A stretch of 64,000 nt of DNA, taken from positions 496,001-560,000 of the forward strand of contig NZ_JAIUZP010000001.1 in assembly GCF_020171315.1 (NCBI RefSeq). Reading direction: 5' to 3'. Position numbers and translations under genes: made by a program. The notes under the pieces were generated by a model. The model had not been told where the DNA came from. It made no database searches and saw only the letters and a program-made list of their open reading frames with translations. Positions within the stretch are counted from its first letter, which is position 1. Each line of letters starts with the position of its first letter. Positions 16,369 through 24,253 of this stretch are shown in pieces. The stretch is from Pseudooceanicola nanhaiensis. GTDB taxonomy: Bacteria > Pseudomonadota > Alphaproteobacteria > Rhodobacterales > Rhodobacteraceae.

Positions 16369-17918
16369 GCATGGATGGCGTCGAACTTCAGATCCTCTGG
16401 TCGAACCTGATCGGGATCGTCAGCGAACAGGCCCGCGCGTTGCAGCGCATCGCCTTCTCGCCCATCGTCCGCGAGGCGGGCGACCTTGCCAACGGCCTCT
16501 TCGATGAACAGGCGCGCATGGTGGCGCAGGCCGTGACCGGCACGCCGGGGCATATCAACTCGCTGGCGGCGGCTGCGCGCAACCTGCTGGAAAACTGCGA
16601 CCGCGACAGCCTGAAGCCGGGCGACGTGCTGATCACCAATGATCCGTGGATGTCCGCGGGCCACTTCTTCGACATCACCGTGCTGTCGCCGATCTTCAGG
16701 GGCGAACGGATCATCGGCTATGCCGGCTCCACCATCCACCACGCGGATATCGGTGGCTATGGCATCGGCTCCGGCGCGCGGGACATCCACGAGGAGGGGC
16801 TCTGGATCCCCACCATGAAGCTCTACGAGGCGGGCAAGCCGAACGAGACGCTGTTCCAGATCATCCGCCGCAACGTGCGCACGCCCGATGCGCTGATGGG
16901 CGATCTTGGCGCGCAGGTGTCCTCGGGCATCATCGCCTCGGACCGGCTGAATGCGCTGTGCGACCGCTATGGGCTGGATGACATCGCGGAACTGTCGGAG
17001 GAGATCATCGCCCGGTCCGAAAAGGCCACGCGCGACGCGATCCGCAAGCTGCCGGGCGGGACCTATCACGGCGCCTCCACCTTCGACGTGCCGGGCGGGC
17101 AGACGATCACGCTCAAGACCGCCGTCACGGTGGATGCCGAGGCGGGCGAGATCGTGGTAGACTTCGACGGGTCGTCGCCGCCGTCCTCCATGGGGATCAA
17201 CGTCGTGCCTGCCTATACCCACGCCTATGCCACCTTCGCCGTGCGCTCCTCGCTGAACCCGGACCTGCCGAACAACGCGGGCTCGCTGGCGCCGATCCGT
17301 CTGAAGCTGCCCGAGGAATGCGTGGTGAACGCCAAGTATCCCTCGCCGGTGAACGCGCGCCACGTGGTCGGCATGTATGTGCCCTTCCCGATCCTCAAGG
17401 CGCTCGCGCAGGTGATCCCCGACAGCGTGGTGGCGGAAGGGTCCGGCGCGGTCTGGACCGTGCAGATCCAGGGCAAGGACAAGGAGGGGCGGCCCTTCAC
17501 CTCCTCCATGTTCAACTACTCAGGCGGCATGGGCGCGCGGGCGTCCAAGCCGGGCATCTCGGCGGTGTGCTATCCCACCGGCGTCTCGGCCGTGCCGGTG
17601 GAGGTGCTGGAGGCGACCTATCCCATCGCATTTACCTGCAAGGAGCTGGAACACGGCTCGGGCGGGGCAGGGCGGCAGCCGGGCGGCGATGGCCAGCGGA
17701 TTGGCTACCGCATGCGCACCGGGCGGTCGTGGCTGCTGAACACGATCCCCTCGCGGTTGAAGTCGGGCCCGGAGGGCCTGCTGGGGGGCAGCGACGGCAA
17801 ACCGGGGGTGTTCCAGATCAACGGCGAAAGCGTCGAGGACACCCGCAAGCGCGAGATGCAGGCGGATGACGAGGTCTTCATGATCACCCCCGGGGGCGGC
17901 GGCTATGGACCCGCGTGA
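16365..17918 (+). CDS. Hydantoinase B/oxoprolinase family protein (HyuB type)
   Basis: A 517-residue partner of the A subunit. The family N-terminus is plain: SEQARALQRIAFSPIVREAGDLANGLFDEQARMVAQ, then GDVLITNDPWMSAGHFFDITVLSPIF and HHADIGGYGIGSGARDIHEEGL, and the C-terminal GSGGAGRQPGGDGQRIGYR. Residues such as those in HHADIGG probably belong to the metal site of the complex. It overlaps the A subunit by ATGA and the aldolase by 14 bases, so all three are made together. ATP-driven hydrolysis of a cyclic imide, lactam or related compound is a reasonable inference, not shown. Confidence 0.92.
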   Translation: MSMDGVELQILWSNLIGIVSEQARALQRIAFSPIVREAGDLANGLFDEQARMVAQAVTGTPGHINSLAAAARNLLENCDRDSLKPGDVLITNDPWMSAGHFFDITVLSPIFRGERIIGYAGSTIHHADIGGYGIGSGARDIHEEGLWIPTMKLYEAGKPNETLFQIIRRNVRTPDALMGDLGAQVSSGIIASDRLNALCDRYGLDDIAELSEEIIARSEKATRDAIRKLPGGTYHGASTFDVPGGQTITLKTAVTVDAEAGEIVVDFDGSSPPSSMGINVVPAYTHAYATFAVRSSLNPDLPNNAGSLAPIRLKLPEECVVNAKYPSPVNARHVVGMYVPFPILKALAQVIPDSVVAEGSGAVWTVQIQGKDKEGRPFTSSMFNYSGGMGARASKPGISAVCYPTGVSAVPVEVLEATYPIAFTCKELEHGSGGAGRQPGGDGQRIGYRMRTGRSWLLNTIPSRLKSGPEGLLGGSDGKPGVFQINGESVEDTRKREMQADDEVFMITPGGGGYGPA

Positions 17919-18657
17919 GGCCTTTGCCCGCCGCCTGCGGGCAGGCGATCCGCTGACCGGGACCTTCGTGAAATCGCAGGACCCGGCGACGGTGGAAATC
18001 CTCGGGCAGGCGGGTTTCGACTGCCTGATCCTCGACGCGGAACACGCGCCCTATGACCGCGGCACGCTGGCGCTGATGCTGATGGCGGCGCGGGCGGCGG
18101 GGATCGCGGCGCTGGTCCGCGTGCCCTGCGAGGTGCCGTGGATCGCCACCGCGCTGGATGCGGGGGCAGCGGGCGTGATGGTGCCGCAGGTGCGCGACGC
18201 GGATCACGCGCGCGCCCTCGTGCGGGCGATGCGGTTCGCGCCCGACGGCGACCTCGGCTTCTCGCCCTCCACGGCGGGGGCGGGCTATGGCGCGCGGGGG
18301 ATCGCGCGCCACCATGCGCAGCAACAGAAGGAAGCGGTGCTGATTTGCCAGATCGAGGACCCGAAGGCGGTGGAGAACGCGGGCTGGATCGCCTCTGTCC
18401 CCGGCGTCGATGCGCTGCTGGTGGGGCCGGTGGACCTGGCCGTCTCCGCGGGCGAGACCGATCCCGCTGCGCCCGCCGTGCAGGAGATGTGCCGCAGGGT
18501 GATCTCGGCGCAGGGGGCGGCGACGGGGCTCTTCCTCGGACAGCCCGCACAGGCCGGGCAATGGCGCGAGATCGGGGCCAGCCTCTTCATCCTCGGCACC
18601 GATCAGGGGTTCCTGATGCAGGGCGCGCGGGGCGCGGTGACGGCCTTTCGCGGCTGA
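17905..18657 (+). CDS. HpcH/HpaI-family aldolase/lyase
   Basis: A 250-residue class II (metal-dependent) aldolase of the HpcH/HpaI superfamily, which splits 2-keto-3-deoxy or 4-hydroxy-2-keto acids. Visible features: TGTFVKSQDPATVEILGQAGFD, catalytic-region LILDAEHAPYDRG (Asp44, Glu46, His47), PQVRDADHARALV, the metal-binding Glu in ICQIEDPKAVEN and Asp in VGPVDLAVSAG. The start overlaps the HyuB end by 14 bases. As the last gene of the operon it suggests that the hydrolysed substrate is opened to a hydroxy- or keto-acid that is then cleaved to pyruvate or glyoxylate-type products (inference). Confidence 0.88.
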   Translation: MDPREAFARRLRAGDPLTGTFVKSQDPATVEILGQAGFDCLILDAEHAPYDRGTLALMLMAARAAGIAALVRVPCEVPWIATALDAGAAGVMVPQVRDADHARALVRAMRFAPDGDLGFSPSTAGAGYGARGIARHHAQQQKEAVLICQIEDPKAVENAGWIASVPGVDALLVGPVDLAVSAGETDPAAPAVQEMCRRVISAQGAATGLFLGQPAQAGQWREIGASLFILGTDQGFLMQGARGAVTAFRG

Positions 18658-18675
18658 TCCACCGGCCTGCGGGGC

Positions 18676-19608
18676 TTAGTGGGTCACGAACCAGATCACC
18701 GCACTGACGGTGATGAAGGACAGCGCCGTGGCCACCACCACGGCCGAGGCCGCGGGCATCTCGGCGCCGTGCCGCCGGGCGAGGATGGGGAAGATCGTCA
18801 TCATCGGCAGCGCGGCAAAGACGATACCGATGCGGCGGATCTCCGGGTCGATCCCGGGCATCAGCGCCAGCGTCAGGCTGGCCGCCAGCGGGTGTACCAC
18901 CAGCTTCACCACCGTCAGGACCGAGACGCGCCGCCAGACGCCGTGGACCTCGTACATGGCAATCGTGCCGCCCACGATCACCAGTGCCGCCCCCGGTGCC
19001 ATCGCCGCCAGCATGGTGATCGAGGTCTGGAGCGGCGTCGGGATATGCACCCCGAGGCCCGCCACCGTCAGCCCGAGGGCAAGCGCGATCACCAGCGGGT
19101 TGGTGATCAGCCCGTGGCCGATCTGCTTCACCGCCGAGACGATGCCCGAGCCGTGGGAATAGAGGTAGTCAGAGGCGATCAGCGCGATCGGCAGCACCAC
19201 GAGGTTCTCGACGATCAGGATCGAGGCCACGACCGGGGCCGCCGCATCGCCGAAGACGGCGGAGGAGATCGGGATGCCGAGGAAGGAGGTGTTGGACACG
19301 CCTGCACCCAGCGTCATGATCATCGCCTGGTTCGGCGGCTGCTTGAGCCAGAGCCGCATGACCGCAAAGAGCACCGCCATGGAGATCAGCGAGCCGATGG
19401 CATAGGCGAGGATGAAGAGCGGGTTCATCCCGCCGCCGCTGGCCCCCTTCACCACGGCGGCGAAGATCAGCACCGGCAGGCTGACGCGGACCACGAACTG
19501 GCTGACCGCGCCCATGTGTTCGCCGGGGAAATAGCCGGATTTCACGATCCCGAACCCCAGTACGATCAGCGCGTAGAGGGGGAGGATCAGCAGCAGGTTG
19601 TCGATCAC
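18676..19608 (-). CDS. AEC-family transporter (auxin efflux carrier / malate permease type)
   Basis: A 310-residue inner-membrane permease with about ten hydrophobic segments. AEC features include LPLYALIVLGFGIVKSGYF at the N-terminus, the LGAGVSNTSFLGIPI motif in the first half and the inverted-repeat second half (MLAAMAPGAALVIVGGTIA). The start codon is GTG (complement at 19606-19608) with a weak GGAG further upstream. It is the last of the minus-strand set DUF952-pyrD-arsC-AEC, and convergent with the aldolase operon. Substrates are usually dicarboxylates or other anions. Confidence 0.87.
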   Translation of the reverse strand: MIDNLLLILPLYALIVLGFGIVKSGYFPGEHMGAVSQFVVRVSLPVLIFAAVVKGASGGGMNPLFILAYAIGSLISMAVLFAVMRLWLKQPPNQAMIMTLGAGVSNTSFLGIPISSAVFGDAAAPVVASILIVENLVVLPIALIASDYLYSHGSGIVSAVKQIGHGLITNPLVIALALGLTVAGLGVHIPTPLQTSITMLAAMAPGAALVIVGGTIAMYEVHGVWRRVSVLTVVKLVVHPLAASLTLALMPGIDPEIRRIGIVFAALPMMTIFPILARRHGAEMPAASAVVVATALSFITVSAVIWFVTH

Positions 19609-19623
19609 GGCGAGGAGGCTCCG

Positions 19624-19965
19624 TCAATCGAAGAGGCGCAACACCTCTTCCGGCGGGCGCCCGAGGGCGGCCCGTCCATTCTGGAACACCACCGGCCGTT
19701 CGATCAGCTTGGGGTGTTCCGCCATAGCAGCCAGCAGCGCCTCCTCATCGGCACCGGCCAGGTTGAGTTCCTTGAAAAGCGCCTCCTTGCGGCGGATCAT
19801 CTGTTCCGCCGGCAGGCCAAGCGCCTCCCGTGCCGCCTTCAGCTCGTCGAGCGTGGGCGGGTCGTCGAGGTAGCGGCGCACCTCGGGGGTGATGCCGCGC
19901 GCCTCCAGCAGGGCCAGCGTCTCGCGCGACTTGGTGCAGCGCGGGTTGTGCCAGATCACTGTCAT
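19624..19965 (-). CDS. arsC: ArsC-family glutaredoxin-dependent arsenate reductase-like protein
   Basis: A 113-residue thioredoxin-fold protein. The active site is NPRCTKSRE (Cys10), followed by [13 protein letters not shown] with the conserved Arg (about 59) and the C-terminal [21 protein letters not shown] that carries a further Arg in true reductases. This fits the ArsC class that reduces arsenate with glutathione and glutaredoxin. No arsR or arsB is nearby and it overlaps pyrD by ATGA, so it may be a housekeeping redox protein of the YffB/ArsC family instead of part of a resistance operon. Confidence 0.88.
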   Translation of the reverse strand: MTVIWHNPRCTKSRETLALLEARGITPEVRRYLDDPPTLDELKAAREALGLPAEQMIRRKEALFKELNLAGADEEALLAAMAEHPKLIERPVVFQNGRAALGRPPEEVLRLFD

Positions 19966-21020
19966 AGCCAGTCCTCGATGCCGGTGCCCACGGCCTCGGC
20001 CACGGTGGCAAAGCCGTCCTGCTCCAACAGCCGGTCGAGGCCCCGGGCGATGTCACCCGCCAGCGACAGGCCGCGATAGGCCAGTGCCGAATAGAGCTGC
20101 ACCGCCGAGGCGCCCGCGCGGATCTTGGCATAGGCCTCGCCGGCGGAGCTGATGCCGCCGACGCCGATCAGGGGCACGCGGCCCTCGGTCAGCTGTGCCA
20201 GCCGGGCCAGTTGCCGGGTCGAGAGGTCGAAGAGCGGCGCGCCGGAGAGGCCACCGGCCTGATCCTTGTGGCGGCTCAGCAGCCCGTCGCGGCGCAGGGT
20301 GGTGTTGGTGGCGATCACCGCATCCACCGGTGCGCTCAACGCGACCTCGGCCACGTCGGCCAGTTCCTCGGTGCTCAGATCGGGGGCGATCTTCAGGAAG
20401 ATCGGGATCGGCCGGGGCAGGGCGTCACGTGCCTCCAGCACCCGGGCCAGCAGGGCGGAGAGCGCGGCCTTGCCCTGAAGGTCGCGCAGCTTCTCGGTGT
20501 TGGGCGAAGAGACGTTGACCGTGGCGAAGTCGAGATGCGCCGCGCAATGCTCCAGCACCTTCACGAAGTCGCCGGGCCGGTCCTCGCTGTCCTTGTTCGC
20601 GCCGAGGTTCAGGCCGATCACCGCATCGCGGGGGCGCTGCGCCAGACGGGCGCCGACGGCTTCCATGCCCTCGTTGTTGAAGCCGAAGCGGTTGATCACC
20701 GCATTGTCCTCGGTCAGGCGGAAGAGCCGGGGCTTGGGGTTGCCGGGCTGGGGCCGGGGCGTCACGGCGCCAACCTCGAGGAAGCCGAAGGCCGCGCGGG
20801 ACAGGGGCGAGAGCGCCTCGGCGTTCTTGTCGAAGCCGGCGGCGAGGCCCACGGGATTGGCGAGGCTCAGCCCCGCCACCTGCGTGCGCAGGCGGGGCGA
20901 GGTCACGAGGCCGGAAAGCGGCACGGCCCCGGTGCGCAGGGCCAGCAGGGCAAGCCTGTGGGCGCGCTCCGGGTCGATCCGGTGCATGACGCCGAGGCCG
21001 AGGCTTTCCAGCGGGTTCAT
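19962..21020 (-). CDS. pyrD: Dihydroorotate dehydrogenase (quinone), class 2
   Basis: A 352-residue membrane-associated flavoprotein that oxidises dihydroorotate to orotate with quinone, the fourth step of pyrimidine synthesis. Motifs: [61 protein letters not shown] (with the class 2 catalytic Ser), [16 protein letters not shown] and [22 protein letters not shown] (FMN phosphate site). The start at MNPLESLG was chosen because it restores the class 2 N-terminal helix pair and overlaps the DUF952 stop by ATGA; the longer frame is a read-back through the neighbour. Confidence 0.96.
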   Translation of the reverse strand: MNPLESLGLGVMHRIDPERAHRLALLALRTGAVPLSGLVTSPRLRTQVAGLSLANPVGLAAGFDKNAEALSPLSRAAFGFLEVGAVTPRPQPGNPKPRLFRLTEDNAVINRFGFNNEGMEAVGARLAQRPRDAVIGLNLGANKDSEDRPGDFVKVLEHCAAHLDFATVNVSSPNTEKLRDLQGKAALSALLARVLEARDALPRPIPIFLKIAPDLSTEELADVAEVALSAPVDAVIATNTTLRRDGLLSRHKDQAGGLSGAPLFDLSTRQLARLAQLTEGRVPLIGVGGISSAGEAYAKIRAGASAVQLYSALAYRGLSLAGDIARGLDRLLEQDGFATVAEAVGTGIEDWL

Positions 21021-21367
21021 TCCATCGCCTCCGGGAAGACATGTGCGCCGTCCACCAGCGGCAGCGGCGCGTGCCACGCGACGTCCGACAGTGCCAGCTT
21101 GCGGTAGAGATGCGGGAAATCGGCCCCGCCACGCGAGACCTCCCACTTCAGCGCGTCGCCAAGCGCATCGGCTTCCACCGCGGCGAGGATCAGCCCCTCG
21201 GCCCCGGCGAAATGCTTGGCCGCGGTTTCGGCGGCCTGCGTGGCGGTGGAAAAGTGGATGAAGCCGTCGGCGAGGTCGACGGGCGCGCCCTCGGTCTCTC
21301 CCGCAGCTTCGAGCGCCTGCCATTCGGCGGCACGGAAAATCTTGTAGATCAGCATGAGGCGAGCCAT
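21017..21367 (-). CDS. DUF952 domain-containing protein
   Basis: A 116-residue cytoplasmic protein matching DUF952: [39 protein letters not shown] and [16 protein letters not shown] are the conserved blocks. Function unknown; the fold has been compared with glutathione-S-transferase-like or ADP-ribosyl-binding small proteins, but nothing in the sequence settles it. It is the first gene of a coupled set with pyrD and ars[10 protein letters not shown] (21365-21367) was taken as start because of a G-rich site upstream; MLIYK at 21355 is an alternative. A GC hairpin (21373-21412) lies just upstream. Confidence 0.8.
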   Translation of the reverse strand: MARLMLIYKIFRAAEWQALEAAGETEGAPVDLADGFIHFSTATQAAETAAKHFAGAEGLILAAVEADALGDALKWEVSRGGADFPHLYRKLALSDVAWHAPLPLVDGAHVFPEAME

Positions 21368-21426
21368 GCCAGCCCCCCGCCGCAAGGTCAATCCACCTTG
21401 CGCGGCGGGGGCGCAAGGCGAGGGCC

Positions 21427-21459
21427 GCTGCCCGTTTTCTGATCCGGAAAACGGGCAGC
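21427..21459 (-). terminator. Strong hairpin terminator behind the 73-residue membrane-protein gene
   Basis: Perfect 13-bp stem GCTGCCCGTTTTC/GAAAACGGGCAGC (21427-21439 with 21447-21459), 7-base loop. It lies 12 bases after the minus-strand stop at 21471 and separates that gene from the DUF952-pyrD set. Confidence 0.75.
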
Positions 21460-21470
21460 CGCGAAGCAGG

Positions 21471-21692
21471 TCAGAGCCAGCGGTGGCAGTGGCGGTGGAT
21501 GCGCGGGATGATCACGTAGACCATCGAGAGCACGACCATCGGCACGATGATCAGCGTGCGCTGCCACATCTGCCATTCGGGCGTCAGGGGCCCGGCCACG
21601 TAAAGCAGCGACGTCACCAGCGGGTAGACGACAAGGAAGACAAAGAGAGAGAGGCGGATGCGGGAAGGGGCTTTACCGGTGGGGGAGGACAT
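21471..21692 (-). CDS. Small two-helix membrane protein, divergent from tetR
   Basis: A 73-residue protein with two clear hydrophobic segments (about residues 15-34 LSLFVFLVVYPLVTSLLYVA and 45-62 TLIIVPMVVLSMVYVIIP) and a His-rich basic end (RIHRHCHRWL). I do not recognise a named family with certainty. The ATG at 21690-21692 has a GGAG site 7-8 bases upstream. It has its own terminator and faces the TetR gene across a nested palindrome, so it is probably the direct target of that repressor. Such single-target small membrane proteins may modulate a transporter or sense membrane stress; this is inference. Confidence 0.75.
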   Translation of the reverse strand: MSSPTGKAPSRIRLSLFVFLVVYPLVTSLLYVAGPLTPEWQMWQRTLIIVPMVVLSMVYVIIPRIHRHCHRWL

Positions 21693-21706
21693 GCGAAAAC
21701 TCCTAT

Positions 21707-21745
21707 CGAAACGGGGCGTACTGGTTATATGTACGATGCGTTTCG
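21707..21745. promoter_or_regulatory. Nested palindromic operator between tetR and the 73-residue gene
   Basis: Outer arms CGAAACG (21707-21713) and CGTTTCG (21739-21745) and inner arms CGTAC (21717-21721) and GTACG (21731-21735) share exactly the same centre (21726). The site begins 15 bases upstream of one start codon and ends 18 bases before the other, ideal for TetR autorepression and control of the divergent gene. Two nested palindromes fit a TetR protein binding as two overlapping dimers. Confidence 0.8.
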
Positions 21746-21763
21746 TTTTGTAAAGGGGGGGCG

Positions 21764-22396
21764 ATGTCCGACAGCGAGAAAGGCGAAAGCGCAGGCGAGA
21801 CGCGGCGCAAGACCAGCCGGCATTCCATCGGCGCCCGGCGCAATCCCGAGACGGAGGCGGCGGTGCTGGCGGCGGCGGAGGTCCTGCTGCGGGAAAAGGG
21901 CGCGCGCGGCCTGACGATGGAGGCGGTGGCGAAACGGGCCCGGGCCTCCAAGGCGACGCTCTACCGCTGGTGGCCCAGCCGGGGCGCGCTGCTGCTGGCG
22001 GTCTACAACCGGATGAAGGGCGAGATTGACTATCCCGACACCGGCAGCCTGCTCGACGACATCGGCATCTTCTACGACCTCGTGCAGCGGCACTGGCAGG
22101 CCAGCGGCGGCATTGTCTTTGCACAGATCATCGCCGAGGCGCAAAGCGATCCGGGCGTGGCCGAGGCGCTGAACACCTATCGGCGCGAACGGCAGGTCCA
22201 GCTGATCAAGGTGGTCGAACGCGCCATCGGGCGCGGTGAACTGCGCGCAGGGGCCGAGGCCGAGGCCCTGACCGATGCGATCATCTCGCTCATGTGGGTG
22301 CGGTTGCTGACCGGGCGGGTGGGGCAGGACGGCCATGTCATGGCGCGCGGCCTGTTGCAGGGCTGGATCTGCGACCGGAATGTAACAGGCGTGTGA
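21764..22396 (+). CDS. TetR/AcrR-family transcriptional regulator
   Basis: A 210-residue repressor. The N-terminal helix-turn-helix is at about residues 28-75 (AAVLAAAEVLLREKGARGLTMEAVAKRARASKATLYRWWPSRGALLLAV); the C-terminal ligand domain (about 90-205) has AQIIAEAQSDPGVAEAL and resembles the TetR_C domain common in Rhodobacterales efflux and redox regulators. The N-terminal 25 residues are charged and disordered. Start codon ATG behind GGGGGG. It is divergent from a 73-residue membrane protein; the stop codon overlaps the Pho-box-like array of the next gene. Confidence 0.9.
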   Translation: MSDSEKGESAGETRRKTSRHSIGARRNPETEAAVLAAAEVLLREKGARGLTMEAVAKRARASKATLYRWWPSRGALLLAVYNRMKGEIDYPDTGSLLDDIGIFYDLVQRHWQASGGIVFAQIIAEAQSDPGVAEALNTYRRERQVQLIKVVERAIGRGELRAGAEAEALTDAIISLMWVRLLTGRVGQDGHVMARGLLQGWICDRNVTGV

Positions 22397-22410
22397 CAGT
22401 TTGATGACAG
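22383..22410 (-). promoter_or_regulatory. Pho-box-like triple repeat upstream of the 5'-nucleotidase gene
   Basis: On the minus strand the sequence reads CTGTCATCAAA, CTGTCACACGC, CTGTTACATTC: three CTGT(C/T)A repeats at exact 11-base spacing, the arrangement PhoB binds. The array overlaps the tetR stop and lies 122 bases upstream of the nucleotidase start. Its orientation is opposite to the usual one relative to the downstream gene, which is the main reservation. Confidence 0.65.
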
Positions 22411-22532
22411 CTTAGGCGGCGGTGAGCAGCCTGCCGCTTCGTCATGAAGGTGACTCAGAGATCGGTTTTGACTCGTGCCCGGGGCCGGGGCAGCATTCCG
22501 GCACATCATACCGTTATCGAAGGGATATAGTG

Positions 22533-24089
22533 ATGCCTGTCCGTCTTCTGACGAGCGCCGCCGTGCTGGCTCTCAGCGCCGGCGCAGCAATGGCAGATTA
22601 CAACCTGACCATTCTGCATACGAACGATTTTCACGCTCGTTTTGAACCGATTTCCAAATACGACTCAGGCTGTTCGGCCGAGGACAACACCGAGGGCAAA
22701 TGCTTCGGTGGCTCCGCCCGCCTGATGACCGCGATCGAGGCGGCGCGCGCCGGCTCCGACAATTCGATCCTCGTGGACGGTGGCGACCAGTTCCAGGGCA
22801 CGCTCTTCTACACCTATTACAAGGGCAAGCTCGCCGCCGAGATGATGAACAAGATGGGCTACGACGCGATGACCGTGGGCAACCACGAATTCGACGACGG
22901 CCCCGAAGTTCTGCGCGGCTTCATGGATGCGGTCGATTTCCCCGTGCTGATGTCGAACGCCGATGTCTCGGGTGAGGCGCTGCTGGCCGACGTGCTGATG
23001 AAATCCACCGTCATCGAGAAGGCGGGCGAGAAGATCGGCCTCATCGGCCTGACACCGCAGGACACCGACGAACTGGCCAGCCCCGGCAAGAACATCATCT
23101 TCACCGATCCCTCCGATGCCGTGCAGGGCGAGGTCGACAAGCTGACCGCCGAGGGCGTGAACAAGATCATCGTGCTCAGCCACTCGGGCTATGGCGTCGA
23201 CAAGACCGTGGCCGAGAAGACCACCGGCGTGGACGTGATCGTGGGTGGCCACACCAACACCCTGCTGGGTGACATGGATGGCGCCGAGGGCCCCTATCCG
23301 ACCATGGTGGGCGATACGGCCATCGTTTCGGCCTATGCCTACGGCAAGTTCCTGGGCGAGCTGAACGTCACCTTCGACGACGAGGGCAAGCTCATCGAGG
23401 CCTCGGGCCAGCCACTTATCATGGATGCCGCCGTGACCGAGGATGACGCCGTCAAGGCGCGCATCGCGGAAGCCGCTGCCCCGCTGGAGGAAATCCGCAA
23501 CAAGGTCGTCGCCGAGGCCGCCGAGGCCATCGACGGCGAGCGCGGCTCCTGCCGGGCACAGGAATGCACCATGGGCAACCTCGTGGCCGATGCCATGCTG
23601 GACCGGGTGAAGGATCAGGGCATCGACGTGGCGATTGCCAACGGCGGCGGCCTGCGGGCCTCCATCGACGCCGGTGAGGTCACCATGGGCGAGGTTCTGA
23701 CGGTGCTGCCGTTCCAGAACACGCTGTCGACCTTCCAGGTGAAGGGCGTGACCCTGAAGGAAGCGCTGGAAAACGGCGTCAGCCAGATCGAGGAAGGCGC
23801 AGGCCGCTTCCCGCAGATCGCCGGCATGGCCTTCACCTATGATCCCACTGCCGAGCCGGGCCACCGCGTGGTCGAAGTGACCGTGGGCGGCGCGGCGCTG
23901 GACCCCGAAAAGGTCTATGGCGTGGTGTCGAACAACTACATGCGTGGCGGCGGTGACGGCTACAAGATGTTCATCAATGCGATGAACGTCTACGACTTCG
24001 GCCCCGACCTGGCCGATGTCACGGCCGAATACCTCGCGGTGAATGCGCCCTACCAGCCCTACACCGACGGCCGCATCAAGACGAAGTAA
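22533..24089 (+). CDS. Secreted bifunctional 5'-nucleotidase/UDP-sugar hydrolase-type phosphoesterase
   Basis: A 518-residue periplasmic metallophosphoesterase of the UshA/5'-nucleotidase family. Signal peptide MPVRLLTSAAVLALSAGAAMA is followed at once by the metallophosphatase motif LTILHTNDFHARFEP, then VDGGDQFQGTL, MTVGNHEFDDG, VLSHSGYGVD and VGGHTNTLL (metal ligands Asp, His, Asn, His). The 5'-nucleotidase C-terminal domain (about 345-500) has NGGGLRASIDAGEVTMGEVLTVLPFQN and the substrate-stacking region NNYMRGGGDGY. Such enzymes release phosphate and nucleosides from extracellular nucleotides; a Pho-box-like array upstream fits induction by phosphate starvation. Monocistronic, with two hairpins behind it. 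Confidence 0.94.
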   Translation: MPVRLLTSAAVLALSAGAAMADYNLTILHTNDFHARFEPISKYDSGCSAEDNTEGKCFGGSARLMTAIEAARAGSDNSILVDGGDQFQGTLFYTYYKGKLAAEMMNKMGYDAMTVGNHEFDDGPEVLRGFMDAVDFPVLMSNADVSGEALLADVLMKSTVIEKAGEKIGLIGLTPQDTDELASPGKNIIFTDPSDAVQGEVDKLTAEGVNKIIVLSHSGYGVDKTVAEKTTGVDVIVGGHTNTLLGDMDGAEGPYPTMVGDTAIVSAYAYGKFLGELNVTFDDEGKLIEASGQPLIMDAAVTEDDAVKARIAEAAAPLEEIRNKVVAEAAEAIDGERGSCRAQECTMGNLVADAMLDRVKDQGIDVAIANGGGLRASIDAGEVTMGEVLTVLPFQNTLSTFQVKGVTLKEALENGVSQIEEGAGRFPQIAGMAFTYDPTAEPGHRVVEVTVGGAALDPEKVYGVVSNNYMRGGGDGYKMFINAMNVYDFGPDLADVTAEYLAVNAPYQPYTDGRIKTK

Positions 24090-24108
24090 GCTTCGGATCG
24101 GGCGGCGG

Positions 24109-24138
24109 CGCCCCGGGGGTTCCCTCCCGGGGCGTCTT
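24109..24138 (+). terminator. Terminator hairpin 1 after the 5'-nucleotidase gene
   Basis: CGCCCCGGG (24109-24117) pairs perfectly with CCCGGGGCG (24126-24134); followed by TCTT. Twenty bases after the stop codon. Confidence 0.75.
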
Positions 24139-24186
24139 CGCCCGGACCTTGGACCTTCGGGCGGAACGCCCCTCTGAAGACACATG

Positions 24187-24222
24187 CGCCCCGCCCGGTC
24201 CCTCAACCGGGCGGGGCGTTTC
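24187..24222. terminator. Terminator hairpin 2 between convergent genes
   Basis: A 13-bp perfect stem CGCCCCGCCCGGT/ACCGGGCGGGGCG (24187-24199 with 24206-24218), loop CCCTCA, followed on the plus strand by TTTCCTT. It insulates the nucleotidase gene from the convergent DUF4405 gene. Confidence 0.8.
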
Positions 24223-24253
24223 CTTCGGCGCGGTCCCTGCCTCTTGGGCGGGA

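Noticed and set aside
14293-17918. HyuA/HyuB as acetone carboxylase
   Set aside because: No gamma subunit or sigma54-type activator is nearby, and an aldolase with a TRAP importer fits another substrate better.
19624-19965. Arsenic resistance operon
   Set aside because: An ArsC-like gene is present, but it is coupled to pyrD and no arsR, arsB/acr3 or arsH is nearby.
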